Shown here: positions 10,195 through 20,926 of the stretch, piece by piece
Position numbering within the stretch: the stretch's first letter is position 1
Layout: each line of letters starts with the position of its first letter
Assembly: GCA_037176885.1 (NCBI GenBank)
Contig: JAWWNJ010000047.1
Span: 1,364,001 to 1,428,000 of the forward strand
From: Favolaschia claudopus
Taxonomy: Eukaryota > Basidiomycota > Agaricomycetes > Agaricales > Mycenaceae
DNA length: 64,000 bases
Direction: 5' to 3'
Notes under the pieces: model-generated
What the model was told of the DNA's origin: nothing
The model's input: only the letters and a program-made list of their open reading frames with translations
The model's database searches: none
Program-made: the position numbers and the translations under genes

Positions 10195-10953
10195 TCAGAT
10201 ACCAACAGTAGCCATCTCAGCCGCCTCTTCATTCATCGCCTTCTCCTGTGCGGCAACGAAATTGAATCAGCTCCTTCTATAACACTCAAAGGATCAGAAA
10301 AAAAAATGGGGAACGCACCGTTTCCTGCCTAGTGATCTCCATATGCAGAATTGCCATCAAGAGGAACATCCGTTCCGCATCGTCCTGCATTCGGGTCGGG
10401 AAACGGATTGTTGCGGGTTCGTTGTCGTGGAGGACGTGTTGGCGGTGGACCGTGAATCGGACGGGGTCCGCGGGAGTGCCTTCCAGGGGTGTTGCCTTGG
10501 GATCAACAGACATGTAAGTTATCAAGTCAGGAATGGTTATACTTAATTAGGACGACGGGATTGCGCAACGTACAAGCAATTCTTTATGGGCGTCTTGGTA
10601 TTTGAGGTTAAACGGTCGAGGACCCCAGTTCCAGTTCCGTTCTCTGAGGGTACGAGGAAAGGTCATTCCCACGAGATCTATTCCTAGATCCAATGCGAGG
10701 CTCACGTCCTGAATACCCCAGCAGAACGCGTCTTTAAATCGTCCCACTTCTTCTCTACCCCGTTTATCGTGAAAGTCTTCTCCCTCCAGTCGATTGATCC
10801 AACAAGACCGCTAGCAGCAGTAATAGTGGTTATTTTCTTGCCTCGAAAGCCGCTTGTGGTTGTCAAAGTGTAGTGGATAGCGTTGTCTGGATCGATGAGG
10901 GTAGTTTGGAGTAGTTTTTTGTCGACGAAGGTGAGAGTTAGAGAATCGGACAT
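10195..10953 (-). CDS. DUF6593-family protein
   Basis: Four exons, 10953-10706, 10643-10574, 10495-10319 and 10245-10195, sum 546 nt, 181 aa. It starts MSDSLTLTF and shows the family layout: a beta-rich first half (AIHYTLTTTSGFRGKKITTI..., GSIDWREKTFTING), an R-x-W-x-W-G-x-x-x-x-L-x-Y core (RNWNWGPRPFNLKY), and a C-terminal helix MFLLMAILHMEITRQE, as in other DUF6593 proteins, which are widespread in basidiomycetes and have no known function. No signal peptide is visible. The ATG at 10953 is preferred because it begins the conserved block; the frame upstream is proline-rich and unconserved. A diverged, frameshifted relative lies at 19726-20390. Confidence 0.85.
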
Positions 10954-11771
10954 GGTATTGCGTTGGCGTTGGCGGTGGAATGCGAGGGAGGGATGGTGGT
11001 GGGAGGTAGGCAACTGGGGGATACTTGGGCGGTGCACTTGCACACCTCTGCGCTCCACTTGATACAGATATAGTCCATGACGATGCGGTGGGGAGTTGCT
11101 TCAATTTCAGAGCAAAGTTGGTGTACTTTGAATTTGAATGTGATTGTTTTAGCCAGATCTCGAACGAATGAACTGGTTCCGACTCTGCCTAGGGGGATCT
11201 GACGAGGGTTGAGGACAAGAGGCAATCGTGAGAAATCAGACAAACATTCCCAATGATTCGCACAGCCCCAATTCGAGGGTTTCTCGGTGCCTTAATCATC
11301 GATTCGCTTCGGTCTTGTTCTGGATGGATTCACCTTGAAACTATGTTCGATAGCAGTAGGAACGAATTCACTGGACGACCCAATAGCTGGCAGGGAGCCG
11401 CGGTACGTATGGATCGCTGTTTTACGGTTTTATACCAAGAGGTCTCTGGGTTTTTTCTGGGTTTTCTCTGGGTGCTCTTTGTTCTCGTTGGGCAATCTTG
11501 TATGTCGGACGTCGCAAATTGTCCACTACTAGCTCACGGTCTATCCAACTGTCTTCCATCTTCAAGTCTGTCTTTGAAATGGGCTCATGATTTCGAGCGA
11601 AACTCTCAAAGCTTTCGGACGTATTCGGGCAATCTTGCAGCCGTGGGTTGAATCTAACTCTCCTCGTTCTTGGTTCAATCTCTCAGAGAAAGGACCAGAC
11701 ACTACCGCAACACTGGGACTCGTGACACCCCGAAATTACATCAAAATATAACCCATAAATAATCTCCCAAT
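10954..11771. other. Intergenic, no supported gene
   Basis: A plus-strand frame at 11253-11651 is open (132 codons) with a hydrophobic stretch FFLGFLWVLFVLVG, but it has no family match I can name, no paralogue in the window and no splice-consistent extension. I leave it uncalled. Confidence 0.5.
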
Positions 11772-14221
11772 TCAAAGATCCCTCTCCGCCCACTTCACCT
11801 CCTTTGGCGAAGAGGCAGAATCAACCTGCCCCATCTCCATATCGCTCACCGTCACCACATTCTTCATAACGGTAATCACCACGTTATCCGGGCCCTCACT
11901 GCGCGTGTCAAGCCCCAAAGTGCGATTCGCATGGCGTCGTCCGCCGCTGGTGGGAGTCCGAGAGGAGTGCGAATCGTCTCCGGAGAGACCGTCGCGGGAT
12001 CGCTCGGAGAGGGTGAGGATGAAGCGGCCGCTGTAGATCATGGTGACGGCGAAGCCGAGGGAGGAGCTGCGAAGGTAGAATTAAACGTAAGTCGATTGTA
12101 TTGCCTGATGAAAACACTGCGTACGCTGCTGATTGTAAAACAGGATCTTGGTCTTGGAAGAAGATCAAGTTGACGATGTTCATCGCTGGGCAAGGCATCA
12201 GCGAAGGAAACTTGAACGCATGAAAGCCGACTCACAGGTAAGCGCCACAAAATACATGATCCCGTCCTCGATCATCATCTTTGCGAGTCTGCTGAGTCTG
12301 TTATCGGAAGGTCATTGTCAGTGATTACTCGAAACGTGCGAACAATGCAGAATCCAACTCACGGCGCACGTATGGCTGTAATAGTGTAACATTATTATTT
12401 GTTGCACCGCTACAGGGATTTTGGCACCCAGATACGCACCTAATGGAGATTTTCCACAATTTGTGCACAGGTCGGCAAAAAAATACACAACATGTATTCC
12501 AGAGGGGAAAAATACACTGCTGCACATAGTTTGTCGGAAAATACACAGGTCTTTGGGATATCAGGATCTTGGCCCGTCAACGATCATCAGTTGGCATCTG
12601 ATCCAAAATCACCGACAGGTTTTCCCTGTTTTGTACCTGTACCTATAGCGCCTGTATATCAAACCCATTGTGTCCATGAATTCAGATCGGGATCTAACAT
12701 TGCTCCAAAGATATATTTCAAATTGCCAGAGCTCGCTGGCTTCCTTGAGTGGTTCAATCGAATACATTACTGGAACTGCATTTCTTGTGTCCAATCTGAT
12801 ATTTTTGGAAAAAAGGAAGATGAAGGAAGGTAGAGAAATCATATAATTGTACTGTAGGTACTCTATGTACTACTGTCTCAGGCACCGAACGATGCCGTGC
12901 AGAGAAAGAAAAACAGCTTGAAAATGAACTCGAAAGGCTAGCCAATGCTTGGGCCCTTGATCCGTTGCCGAGATCGGTTGATCATCAGTCCGGGGCTTAC
13001 TGCCGATGGATCGGAAAATGCCGTACCTGTGCGTTTTTTCTTCTTCTGAAGACGAACCTGTGTATATTTTGGAGGGTGTGCATTTTTTCTGAATTTAAGG
13101 CGTGTGTGTTTGCTTAATAATGTTACAGTATTACCCCCATACGCACGACTACTATTGGAAAACTTCCACAAATAGACGGCGGTTAGACTCAAGGCGCCGA
13201 TGTCGAAGAGCCTCCAGTAAAAGGTCAGTTTCCCTATTATTGCTGAAAGTCAGGGGAAATTACTAACAAGGTACCAGCGTAGAACAGGGAGGCTACTTTC
13301 ACGCCTGGAAGATTGCCGCTTGTACAACTATTAAGGCAAGGAATCAGCAAATTAAATTGAAGAATAATTGAAAGCAAAAGCACCTTCCGTTATTGTGAAC
13401 CGCTGTCGAATCATGATGGATGGTGAGCGAGGGTTGGCAATTGAATGATGCCGAGACTCACGAACGCGCTTCCAGAACGTGGCGGCAAATTCTGCCTGAG
13501 CATAAGATAAGATCCATAGTGAGACTTCGGTTCTGCTGAGAAAATGAAACGCATTGACACTCACCGCCCCAGAAATCAAAAACAGTCCGACGAGCATGTA
13601 CAACACCACGCTCGATTTTCGCGACACGGCGTAGGTTCTATTCTTCCAGTCAGTCATCGGCGAAAAGTCGCAACACCAACCCTTCAAGGCTGAGTCAAGG
13701 GAGCACGTACCTTAAAGAAAGAATGACTTGCGACACAATGTACAAGAATACTGGAAAGCTTGGTGAGTCATCATTGCTGAGAAGCTATAATAACTGAACG
13801 AAATTTAAACGCACGTTTAAAAATAGGGAACAGCCAAAAGAATTGGTTGCATTGCGCCGTCGTGAACCCATGATGAAAGAATCCGAACGCGCCGATGAGG
13901 AGAGCCGTTGCGCCGAGAATGCGTAGGAGGATGAACAGGTTGCATGCGATACTGTGTGCGTACGCGTTGAGGTGAGACTTCATAGAAAGATGGGAGACTC
14001 GGAGACGTACGTCATATTGAAAATCCCCTTCTGCTTTGCGTAGAGCCGATATTCCACCGGTATGGTTTGCATGAAGCTACCCAACGCAACGTGAGCATGG
14101 TCTAGATCTCCTTCCTTCGAAGCTTCGATGTTGGATGGACACATTGAACGCACTCGAATAACGCGATAGCATACGCCGCAACGCGCAGGTATGCTGCGAT
14201 TTGGAGATTCGTGGCAGGCAT
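11772..14221 (-). CDS. Multi-pass membrane protein of an Agaricomycete orphan family, carrying a transposon at an exon end
   Basis: Twelve exons: 14221-14154, 14076-14011, 13951-13815, 13750-13711, 13637-13565, 13495-13462, 13402-13384, 13327-13275, 13233-13143, 12297-12236, 12185-12125, 12066-11772; total 999 nt, 332 aa. Hydrophobic helices alternate with short loops: LRVAAYAIALF, IACNLFILLRIL, LLIGAFGFFHHGF, VSQVILSLRTYAVSR, SVVLYMLVGLFLISGA, LFDIGALSLTAVYLW, MYFVAL, NIVNLIFF, FAVTMIYSGRFIL. The pattern ...GFFHHGF..C...SQ(V/I)ILS-RTYA.SR...C-T-S-G-N... is shared by many mushroom proteins of unknown role. The tail is polar and cytoplasmic-looking. The intron 13142-12298 contains a 771-bp transposon inserted two bases before the original donor. 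Using the GTATGG donor made by the insertion keeps the frame and costs one codon; the ancestral donor GTGAGT survives at about 12356-12351. Confidence 0.8.
12371..13141 (-). mobile_element. Non-autonomous DNA element B (TATGG ends, 6-bp TSD), inside an intron
   Basis: Terminal inverted repeats of about 29 bp: left TATGGCTGTAATAGTGTAAC.. and right (reverse complement) TATGGGGGTAATACTGTAAC.., both continuing ATTATTA. Flanks CGCACG at 12365-12370 and 13142-13147 form a 6-bp target duplication. Subterminal repeats of the type AAAANNNCACAGGT occur on both arms pointing inwards, the usual look of transposase-binding sites. There is no transposase frame. Read in the gene's direction, the duplication ends in G and the element begins TATGG, so the junction reads C|GTATGG, a good 5' splice site. 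Confidence 0.82.
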
Positions 14222-15093
14222 CGAGGTCGAAGTCGAAGTCGGATTCTGGAGTGGGTAAAGGGATGGCGATGGCGATGGCGATGGGAGTGGGGGAAGGGGA
14301 AGGAGGGGAGCAGTGAAAAGCGGCCGCTCGAGAAAGTTTGTGCGCTAGGAACCTTATACTTTGCCGGATGGTGTGCTGATGTGGGTCCACAGGGGCTCTT
14401 TGTGGCGCAGGAGGCTGATATATTAATTTTAGACTGAGATCAAAGCGTGCGGTGCGGAGGAGACTCGTCGGAGACCACGCGCCGTTGGTTTGGTTGCCTT
14501 TTGGTTTGGTTGCCTTGGAGTCGAGGACGTTCAGGGGCTTTGCCAGTGCAATCGTAAGTTTCGACGTCAGTTCTAAACTCGCTCGTGCCTCGATATGCCA
14601 CTTTTTTCTGTTGCTCAGTCCATATTCGAGATGAGATGAGCGGGGTCAGACTTGGGCTTGGAGCTTGGAAATAAGTATCGTGTCAGTTTACCTCTCAATT
14701 TATTTTTGGGCCACCGCATTGACATTTAAGTTCCACGATCGATGGCAGAACTGAAACGGTGCCGAGAGAAGGCTAATCATTGTCCCGAGCAAGTCCCGAG
14801 CGACATATATTTCTCATTGTAAATTCAACGAGGAACTGGAAAGATGGTGGAATGTAATGCTGTAGAGTTCCCGATCCGATAGCCAGATCGTAACCTTTCT
14901 GGATGCTTCAAGGTTGACAGATGGCACCAAGATCGAAGGAGTTTCATTTGGCGGAGTGCTGAAAACAACAAGCGAAGATGAATAGCATATAGTACAGCAA
15001 TGGTACACCAAGGAAAGGATTCTATATTCTGATATGTAATGAGTGTAATTATTCAAGTAACGTCTGTCTACCAAATCCACCTCAACGAATCCA
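14222..15093. other. Intergenic between two minus-strand genes
   Basis: Promoter side of the membrane-protein gene (short GGCGAT runs at 14260-14290) and 3' side of the zinc-finger gene. No gene supported. Confidence 0.55.
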
Positions 15094-16409
15094 TCAATAA
15101 TCATCCATCAAATGCCGCCTCAACACATCCGTCCTCTGGAAGCTCCTCCCACACGTCGGACACTTCACAGGAATATTCAAATGCAGCGCACTCCTCACAT
15201 GCTTCCTCAAACCCTCGCTCCTCACCGGCCGCCCACACCCCGCCTCCCCCCAGCGACAAGACACCTTCTTCCCCGTCTTCGGGACACCGTGTTTCTTCCT
15301 GAGATGCTCCGCGAAGCCGTCGAATCTCTTGAGACTGACGTTTTCGCCGCAGGAGCCTGCGTCCCAGAGGCATTTAACGCGGTCGGGCGCGGAGGCTTCG
15401 GCCGCGTCGCTCGCTTGTTTGATGAAGGCTTCGACTTGGCGGGGGGTGAGGGTGCCGGGGATGGGGCAGGGGTGGGGGTGGTGTTCGTGGGTGGTAGCGG
15501 TGGGTGCAGCGGAGAAGGGAGGGTGGAGGTATGGGTCAGGAGCGGCAGCGGCGGCATTTCGTCCGCTGCGGCGCGTGTGTCGTACGGGGCCGATGGAGGC
15601 GGGGATTTGCGTATCGTCGTCGGGCTCGGGAGTAGTTACGGGCGTGGAGCTCGATGACGAGGCAACGGAGGATGAGTAGTGGGATTGGGTTGAGGTGTGG
15701 GAGTTATCTGGTGATGGATGCGCGTACGTGGGGCAAGGGAGCCACTGCGCGAAGGCGGATGAGCCTGGTGGGTTGTATAGCCCTCCCCGAGCGAGGCCCG
15801 CCAGGAAAAAGTCGTATGATGGGCGGCGTGCGGGGGTGGCATTCGATATGGGGTCTGAGCCCGACGTCGATGCTGCGGTGGAGGTGGGATGTGTATAAGG
15901 AACGAGTGGGCGATACGCCAGGTAGTCGCCAGAGTAAGGATGATAATAAGGAGTGACGGCTACGGGGATGCCACCGGTCAAAGCGCCTGGTGGAGTGGCA
16001 TTGATGGGGAATAAGCTTGGAAAAGGCGGGAGGTCAGTGGCAATGCGAAAGAGATGCGGTGGCAAGAGCGTACTTGTAGTCAATCCCTCCACCAAGATGC
16101 TCGTTCCCTGCATTGTGAGCACACGGCTGCTCTGCGTTGGTCGAGGATGGGTGGGGTAGTGGGTCGTAGAGGTGGGTACTGGCAGCATTGCCACTGCTAC
16201 GGGGTAGACGAGACGAGGAGTCAGCATCGGGATGCGCAGAATAACGATTCGGATGGTACTCACCTCCCTCCATCGCATCCCTTCTGGACGTGCGCGTACG
16301 AAGGCGCATCGGGTGCGAAGTATTCGAGGCCGAGGAGGCACGGGTCGATACAACTGTCGGGTACAAGATGGGCTCGCAACTCGGGATTGCTGACCTGCCG
16401 CGTATCCAT
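15094..16409 (-). CDS. C2H2 zinc-finger protein, likely transcription factor
   Basis: Three exons, 16409-16264, 16196-16074 and 16015-15094, total 1191 nt, 396 aa. The N-terminal two thirds are low complexity (Ser/Thr/Pro-rich). The C-terminus has three finger-like units: C-x4-10-C...H-x4-H in VKCLWDAGSCGENVSLKRFDG followed by HLRKKH, then CRWGEAGCGRP..HVRSALH, then a canonical CPTCGRSFQRTDVLRRH. The first two are of the long-loop CxxxxC..HxxxxH kind seen in fungal regulators. The second finger ends H-x5-H; the last is at the extreme C-terminus and lacks a clear final His, so it may be partial. Exon joins are in frame at both introns (GTGAGT..TAG and GTACGC..AAG). DNA binding is inferred from the fingers; targets are unknown. 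Confidence 0.87.
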
Positions 16410-18030
16410 GAGCGTTGATTTGGAGAGAGGGGAGGTTGGGAGAGAGAGGGAGAGATCGAGTGACGGGTCACGATGAGTTGGTCACTTATATAGAGGCAAA
16501 GCATGACCGCGTTGGGAAAACGTGACTTGCGCGGGCCAAAGCGTGTAACGACAATGCAATGCCGGACAATGGGCGACGCTGGGACCTACAAGGGCAAGCT
16601 CGGCTTTTCCCGGGATTTGATCGGATGGAGTCTGGAGGGTTATGCTTGGATTATCATGGTCGATAAGAGACTGGAGGTTGGATGGACGCGTACGAACAAA
16701 TGGTGGGCCAGCCTGAGACTTTTGACAATCAGTTATTCCATTACTGAATGCTCAGCGCGTATGATTATCTGTCTTCTTTATCTTCATCCGATAGGTGGTT
16801 TGCATGGTACAGAGATCAAGAGATCCAGAGCTTTGGTCAACATCCGAGCGCCGATATTCAAGACGTACATTCGAGGAAGTCAAAGCCGAGAGAGAAGGAC
16901 AACCCGCCGTTTATACAGTGGGAAGGGGGGAAGCGGCGACAGATCTTGACACTTAACCTCGGTAGCGATGAGTACGACTTCATTGTCGAATGCGTCCATA
17001 TCAACTTGCCCACAGAAGAGCGCTGGTGCAAATATCGTGTCGATATCGAGATGTCGTGCTGAATTTAATGTTCGAAGAAGCCACGAGACGTAGGAGACAT
17101 AAGCCGGGAGATCTTAAAATTCGTACTTCAACTATGGCGGGTTTGTCGATCTTGCAGCGAAGCAGCAAAATTTTGGCGTTGCGTCGGTGTGGCCGTCGTC
17201 GGGGGTTTCTGACACCTGATTCCTGAAAGGGCGATTCAACCGAATTCAACGGTGTAGGTCACAGGTTTGCAATTTTGGTGAAAGGCTAGATTCGCTGGAG
17301 ACTGCTCTGGACGACTGATAGACGCACGGAGCAAGGTACTTGAGCGCTGACGCGCTGACGTGGTGGTGGAACTTGAAGGAGAAGGGCAAAGCATGACCGT
17401 GGGAGCATCAATTCTGCTTACGCAAATATTGATGGCATCCACTTGCCTCCGCTTGCTCCCTCCCTTCACCAGCTGCGCATCGCCGTAGCTCTGTCTGAGC
17501 ATAGCTCCCTAGCAGTTTATTTGAAGCCCACATTCGGATGTCCTGCGCGGCTCTCCGCTGAATTTGGAGCACTCTTGGGATTGATTGGTCGCCGGTCAGG
17601 CAGCCTGAGCCCGAGTTTGAGCCTTCGCCCTGGGGCAACGCACAGTCGCGAACTAGAAAATTCAGAAAATACTACCTCAAGATATTGTGTATATGGCAGC
17701 GATTCTCCCGGGATAAACTGTGCGCGCGCTTTTCACTCACTGAAACTTCAACGATGGATTCTCTGACACAACCCGACTTTACGTCTCTCAAATGAAAGTC
17801 AATAATAGCGACCAATCACTGTCTTTGTGGGTGCCGCGTGGTAGCGGCGCTCTTCGTTTCTGCCCTCCACCATGACCACTGACATGAAACCCACCACCAT
17901 ACGACTCTACTAAATCGCCGTCCGACCTCAACAAACACAAGACTGGTGTAGGAGCGGGCGCGGCAGAGCCACGTTACCGTCAGTGGTTGACGACTGAGAC
18001 ACAGCTGCAAACTTACCTGTTTTCGTTGGT
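16410..18030. other. Intergenic; one uncertain 104-codon frame
   Basis: An ATG-started frame at 16748-17062 (104 codons, ...QWEGGKRRQILTLNLGSDEYDFIVECVHINL...) is the only frame of interest. It has no relative in the window and no recognisable domain, so it may be chance. The end of the stretch must hold the missing first exon of the gene at 18031. Confidence 0.4.
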
Positions 18031-19082
18031 TTCAGTGTACTACAGCGTATTCACCCCCGATGGCGCGATCCCAGTGAAGCCCGTCTTCGATCCCGCCAAT
18101 CCATACGTCGGCCGCATCACAGCAAGATCGGTCCCACCTCCGCACATCGTCAAATCGTTGCAGCGCTGTCTGCTGAATGCTGAGAGATTCAGCGATCCGG
18201 AACTTCTGCGGACTGAACTTTATCTCTCTGCTGAATCAAATGGGGCGGCATCACTGTCAGGCTCCGCCGTCGCCATTGTCCATCCTACGTACGGAGCGAC
18301 TCCGGAGACGCCGTTTGCGCTGGTGCATAAGGAGCGTCTTACACAGGCGGAGATGGAAGAAGTTCAAGATATCGACTTATCAGCCACACGCGAAAATCAT
18401 CCCAACTACGGTGCGTCCAAACATGACTGTTTCCTGTTCAAATATTGACGGCAAGTAGTGTATTATCGTCTCTATACGCTTATTGGCGAAGATACCTCAA
18501 AAACGGCATTCGAACCAAGTGACCCCTCTCTGGGACGAACTGAATGGTCTTTCGTCTCGCCTCCGCGTCAACCTTCCACCCTCAAGTATCATATCGCGGG
18601 GGTCGAGGGAAAGCCTATATATCGATTTGCTGAGCTGTACAGTGATATTTCTGCCCAGCGGGAACTAGGGATGTTTGCCTTTATGCCCGGGCATGCTTTG
18701 GGAAGCCTGGAGAACCCCTTGGTTCTCGTTCAGCCGGAGCGACGACCCGGTTTGCTGAATCGTCCCGCCAAATTCACTCGGGCCGGGGTGAGTCATATGG
18801 CTGGAATCGGCCAGGTACGTCCATTATCGATTGTCACTTGCAGAGAATCTGACCCTCATCCCACTGCTTAGTGTCGAGGTGGACAAATCATTTACACCGA
18901 TGGCGTCAGGACTAATAGGAGTCCGAATGACACCCGCACAAACTACCAGTGCACTTTACGGAAGAACGATCCGGAGCGCTGCTCAGGATACATAGACACA
19001 GGTAGTTTTGTGAAGTTTTCGACAGGTTCTTTCACTACTAACGCTTCAAACCTCAGATTTTCTCGAACTTCTGGACGAATGA
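18031..19082 (+). CDS. Orphan repeat-module protein (5' end unresolved)
   Basis: Exons from about 18031-18410, 18456-18814, 18872-19001 and 19057-19082, ending TGA at 19082. Two tandem copies of one module are visible: VYYSVFTPDG..PVFDPANPYVGRI...SVPPPHIVKSLQRCL and VYYRLYTLIGE..AFEPSDPSLGRT...VSPPRQPSTLKYHI, each followed by an E-rich helix and a short Leu/Val strand. The third coding block (CRGGQIIYTDGV...) is shorter. I recall this V-Y-Y-x-(L/V)-(Y/F)-T...GR(I/T)...PP module from many mushroom genomes, where it is of unknown function. The first exon must supply a G in phase 1 before the acceptor TTTCAG at 18030. I found no convincing ATG exon upstream, so the start is missing. Confidence 0.65.
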
Positions 19083-19725
19083 TCTACAAGGTTTACTAGT
19101 TGGGACCTACTTCCTCAAATCAATTTAGTGCGGCAGACTGCAAGAACTGGGGAGAAAGAATCCTTGGGTAGCAAGTTGGGTTATCATCGGCTAACAACAG
19201 CGAGAATGAAAAGAGTAGAAGGGCATCTGAAGCCGTGGATGTGTCGATTGGATTCGTAATATATGTAACTATACACCCGTGAGCGGTGAAAATTGTTGTG
19301 GCTGCGAAGCGACTGAAGCTTTTGAATCGAGAGGTGGTATCGGGCGACTCGTGCGGAGGTATTGAATCGAAATTAGGAATCGTAATGAGTCAGCCTATCG
19401 CTTTCAACGCGGTTTTGACTTCGAGTCGTGTGATTCAAATCGGGCAAAATTTGTGTGGCATGAATTTGCAAAAATTTGCTCTCGTTCAATATCAATGGCC
19501 CTGTGGAGACTGAAGCTGCGATATCTCCCGCCACACTTTGCTCCATGTCTCCGAATGACTGCCTTTCAATAATTTGAAGTCCAGAGTCATATATAATTCT
19601 TTCTGGAAAATATTTATTTATTTGGATTGATTTGCTCAGGAAGGTCACGAGCCGAAAGCCGCCATCATAATGATCAGTTCCCTGCTTGCTTCCTACCACC
19701 ACAACAAATCTCCCACTCCCTCGCT
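19083..19725. other. Intergenic
   Basis: Presumed 3' UTR of the preceding gene and promoter of the DUF6593 copy. No gene seen. Confidence 0.5.
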
Positions 19726-20390
19726 ATGGAGGCATTCTTCGATAACAAAACCAACATCCTCAACGCTCGTATCTGTGCCAAACTGGATGCGTCAGAAATG
19801 TACACAGTCGAAACCAAGTTCGATTTCCACGGCCGCATTCAGACGATTCTACGGGACCGGAATCCGGTACTCTCAGGCTCTAGTTCGGTTGGAGTTGGAG
19901 CGATCAATTGGAAGGAGAAAACTTTCGAGGTGAAAGGACAGAAGAGTAAATACCATCAGCTTCGGCGGACAAAGGGGAATTTGTTCAATAAGTAGGCTCC
20001 AAATTCTTCGAACGTTATTGCTGGGTGAATGCTGATGAGGCACGATATGTGTAGGACAAGAGGTTGGAGGTGGTCTGCTACGCGGAAAGAGTACGACCTT
20101 TCATACAGTTTTGAAGAGTGGAAGGTGTGGGAATCCAATCAAACTAATTCGGTTCAATTTGCCTCTGATAGCCTCGCGAATGTGTGCACAGGCAGTCTTG
20201 GACGACGGAGTCACGGTCGCAGGGACTTTCTCTGCGCCTTTTCGTCCTCGACTCTTTCATAAATCCGAAGCGCCAGTAATCAATCTCAGCTCAACCGCAC
20301 CTCGAAGACGAAGTATTTTTGTTGCTGGTGTTTATTTATGAGGAAGTGAAGCGGCAGGATAAGACGGCGAGTGTTCATCTTGTGTTTTAA
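19726..20390 (+). pseudogene. DUF6593-like gene with a C-terminal frameshift
   Basis: ATG at 19726, exons 19726-19991, 20055-20124 and 20192 onward. The spliced frame reads MEAFFDNKTN..., AINWKEKTFEVKG, KTRGWRWSATRKEYDLSYSFEEWK and AVLDDGVTVAGTFSAP, the same layout as the DUF6593 gene at 10195-10953. In frame it stops at 20341 after an unconserved RRRSIFVAGVYL. One nucleotide out of register the sequence reads LEDEVFLLLVFIYEEVKRQDK and stops at 20390, the expected family ending. So a single extra base somewhere around 20285-20310 seems to have shifted the frame. Either it is a young pseudogene, a truncated but working protein, or an assembly error. Confidence 0.7.
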
Positions 20391-20926
20391 ACGATTGCGA
20401 ATGGGAAGCTGACTGGCACTTTTCTTGCTAGAATACCTCAACGCCAGGCGGGACAGGAGGTTGGTGATGCGGCCGTGTGTGAGAGTTATCGCGATTCCAG
20501 CAGTACCGTGTATAAGATGTGTTTATGAGCCTTGTAGCAAAGGAAAAGCAGGAGACAATTGGAACGACGATCTCAGAGCAAAGTATCACTGTTAGATCTC
20601 AGCATGGAGAAGAACAATCTGGCACGCAGTTACGGTTCAGATACAGAGTGCATTCAAGTTGAACATATATTGTATCAAAAACCCCGTCAGCCATTTTGAG
20701 ATGAAGTCTTTTGTCGACTCGGACCGGGAGCTCGAGTCGGTTAGAGTTTAGCACATGCGCGTTCAAACTTGATATGCCGGTAACCACGGAAGAACGTGGC
20801 ACCCCATCAGTATCACGTTACCGCGTAACCGAGAGAACAATAAAATGATTGCCGCGTGGCACGTCCCTTATTCTCTTTGTCCTCCAATTGTCCTCGCTCT
20901 TTGTCTTCTACTTTCACCTCCCCTCG
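20391..20926. other. Intergenic
   Basis: Only short unsupported frames. Promoter of the MYND-finger gene; pyrimidine-rich tract (TTCTCTTTGTCCTCC...) just before its ATG. Confidence 0.5.

Noticed and set aside
11253..11651. 132-codon plus frame with a hydrophobic stretch
   Set aside because: No conserved motif, no splice support, no relative in the window.
15112..15679. Two overlapping plus-strand frames of 116-181 codons
   Set aside because: Shadows of the zinc-finger gene on the minus strand.
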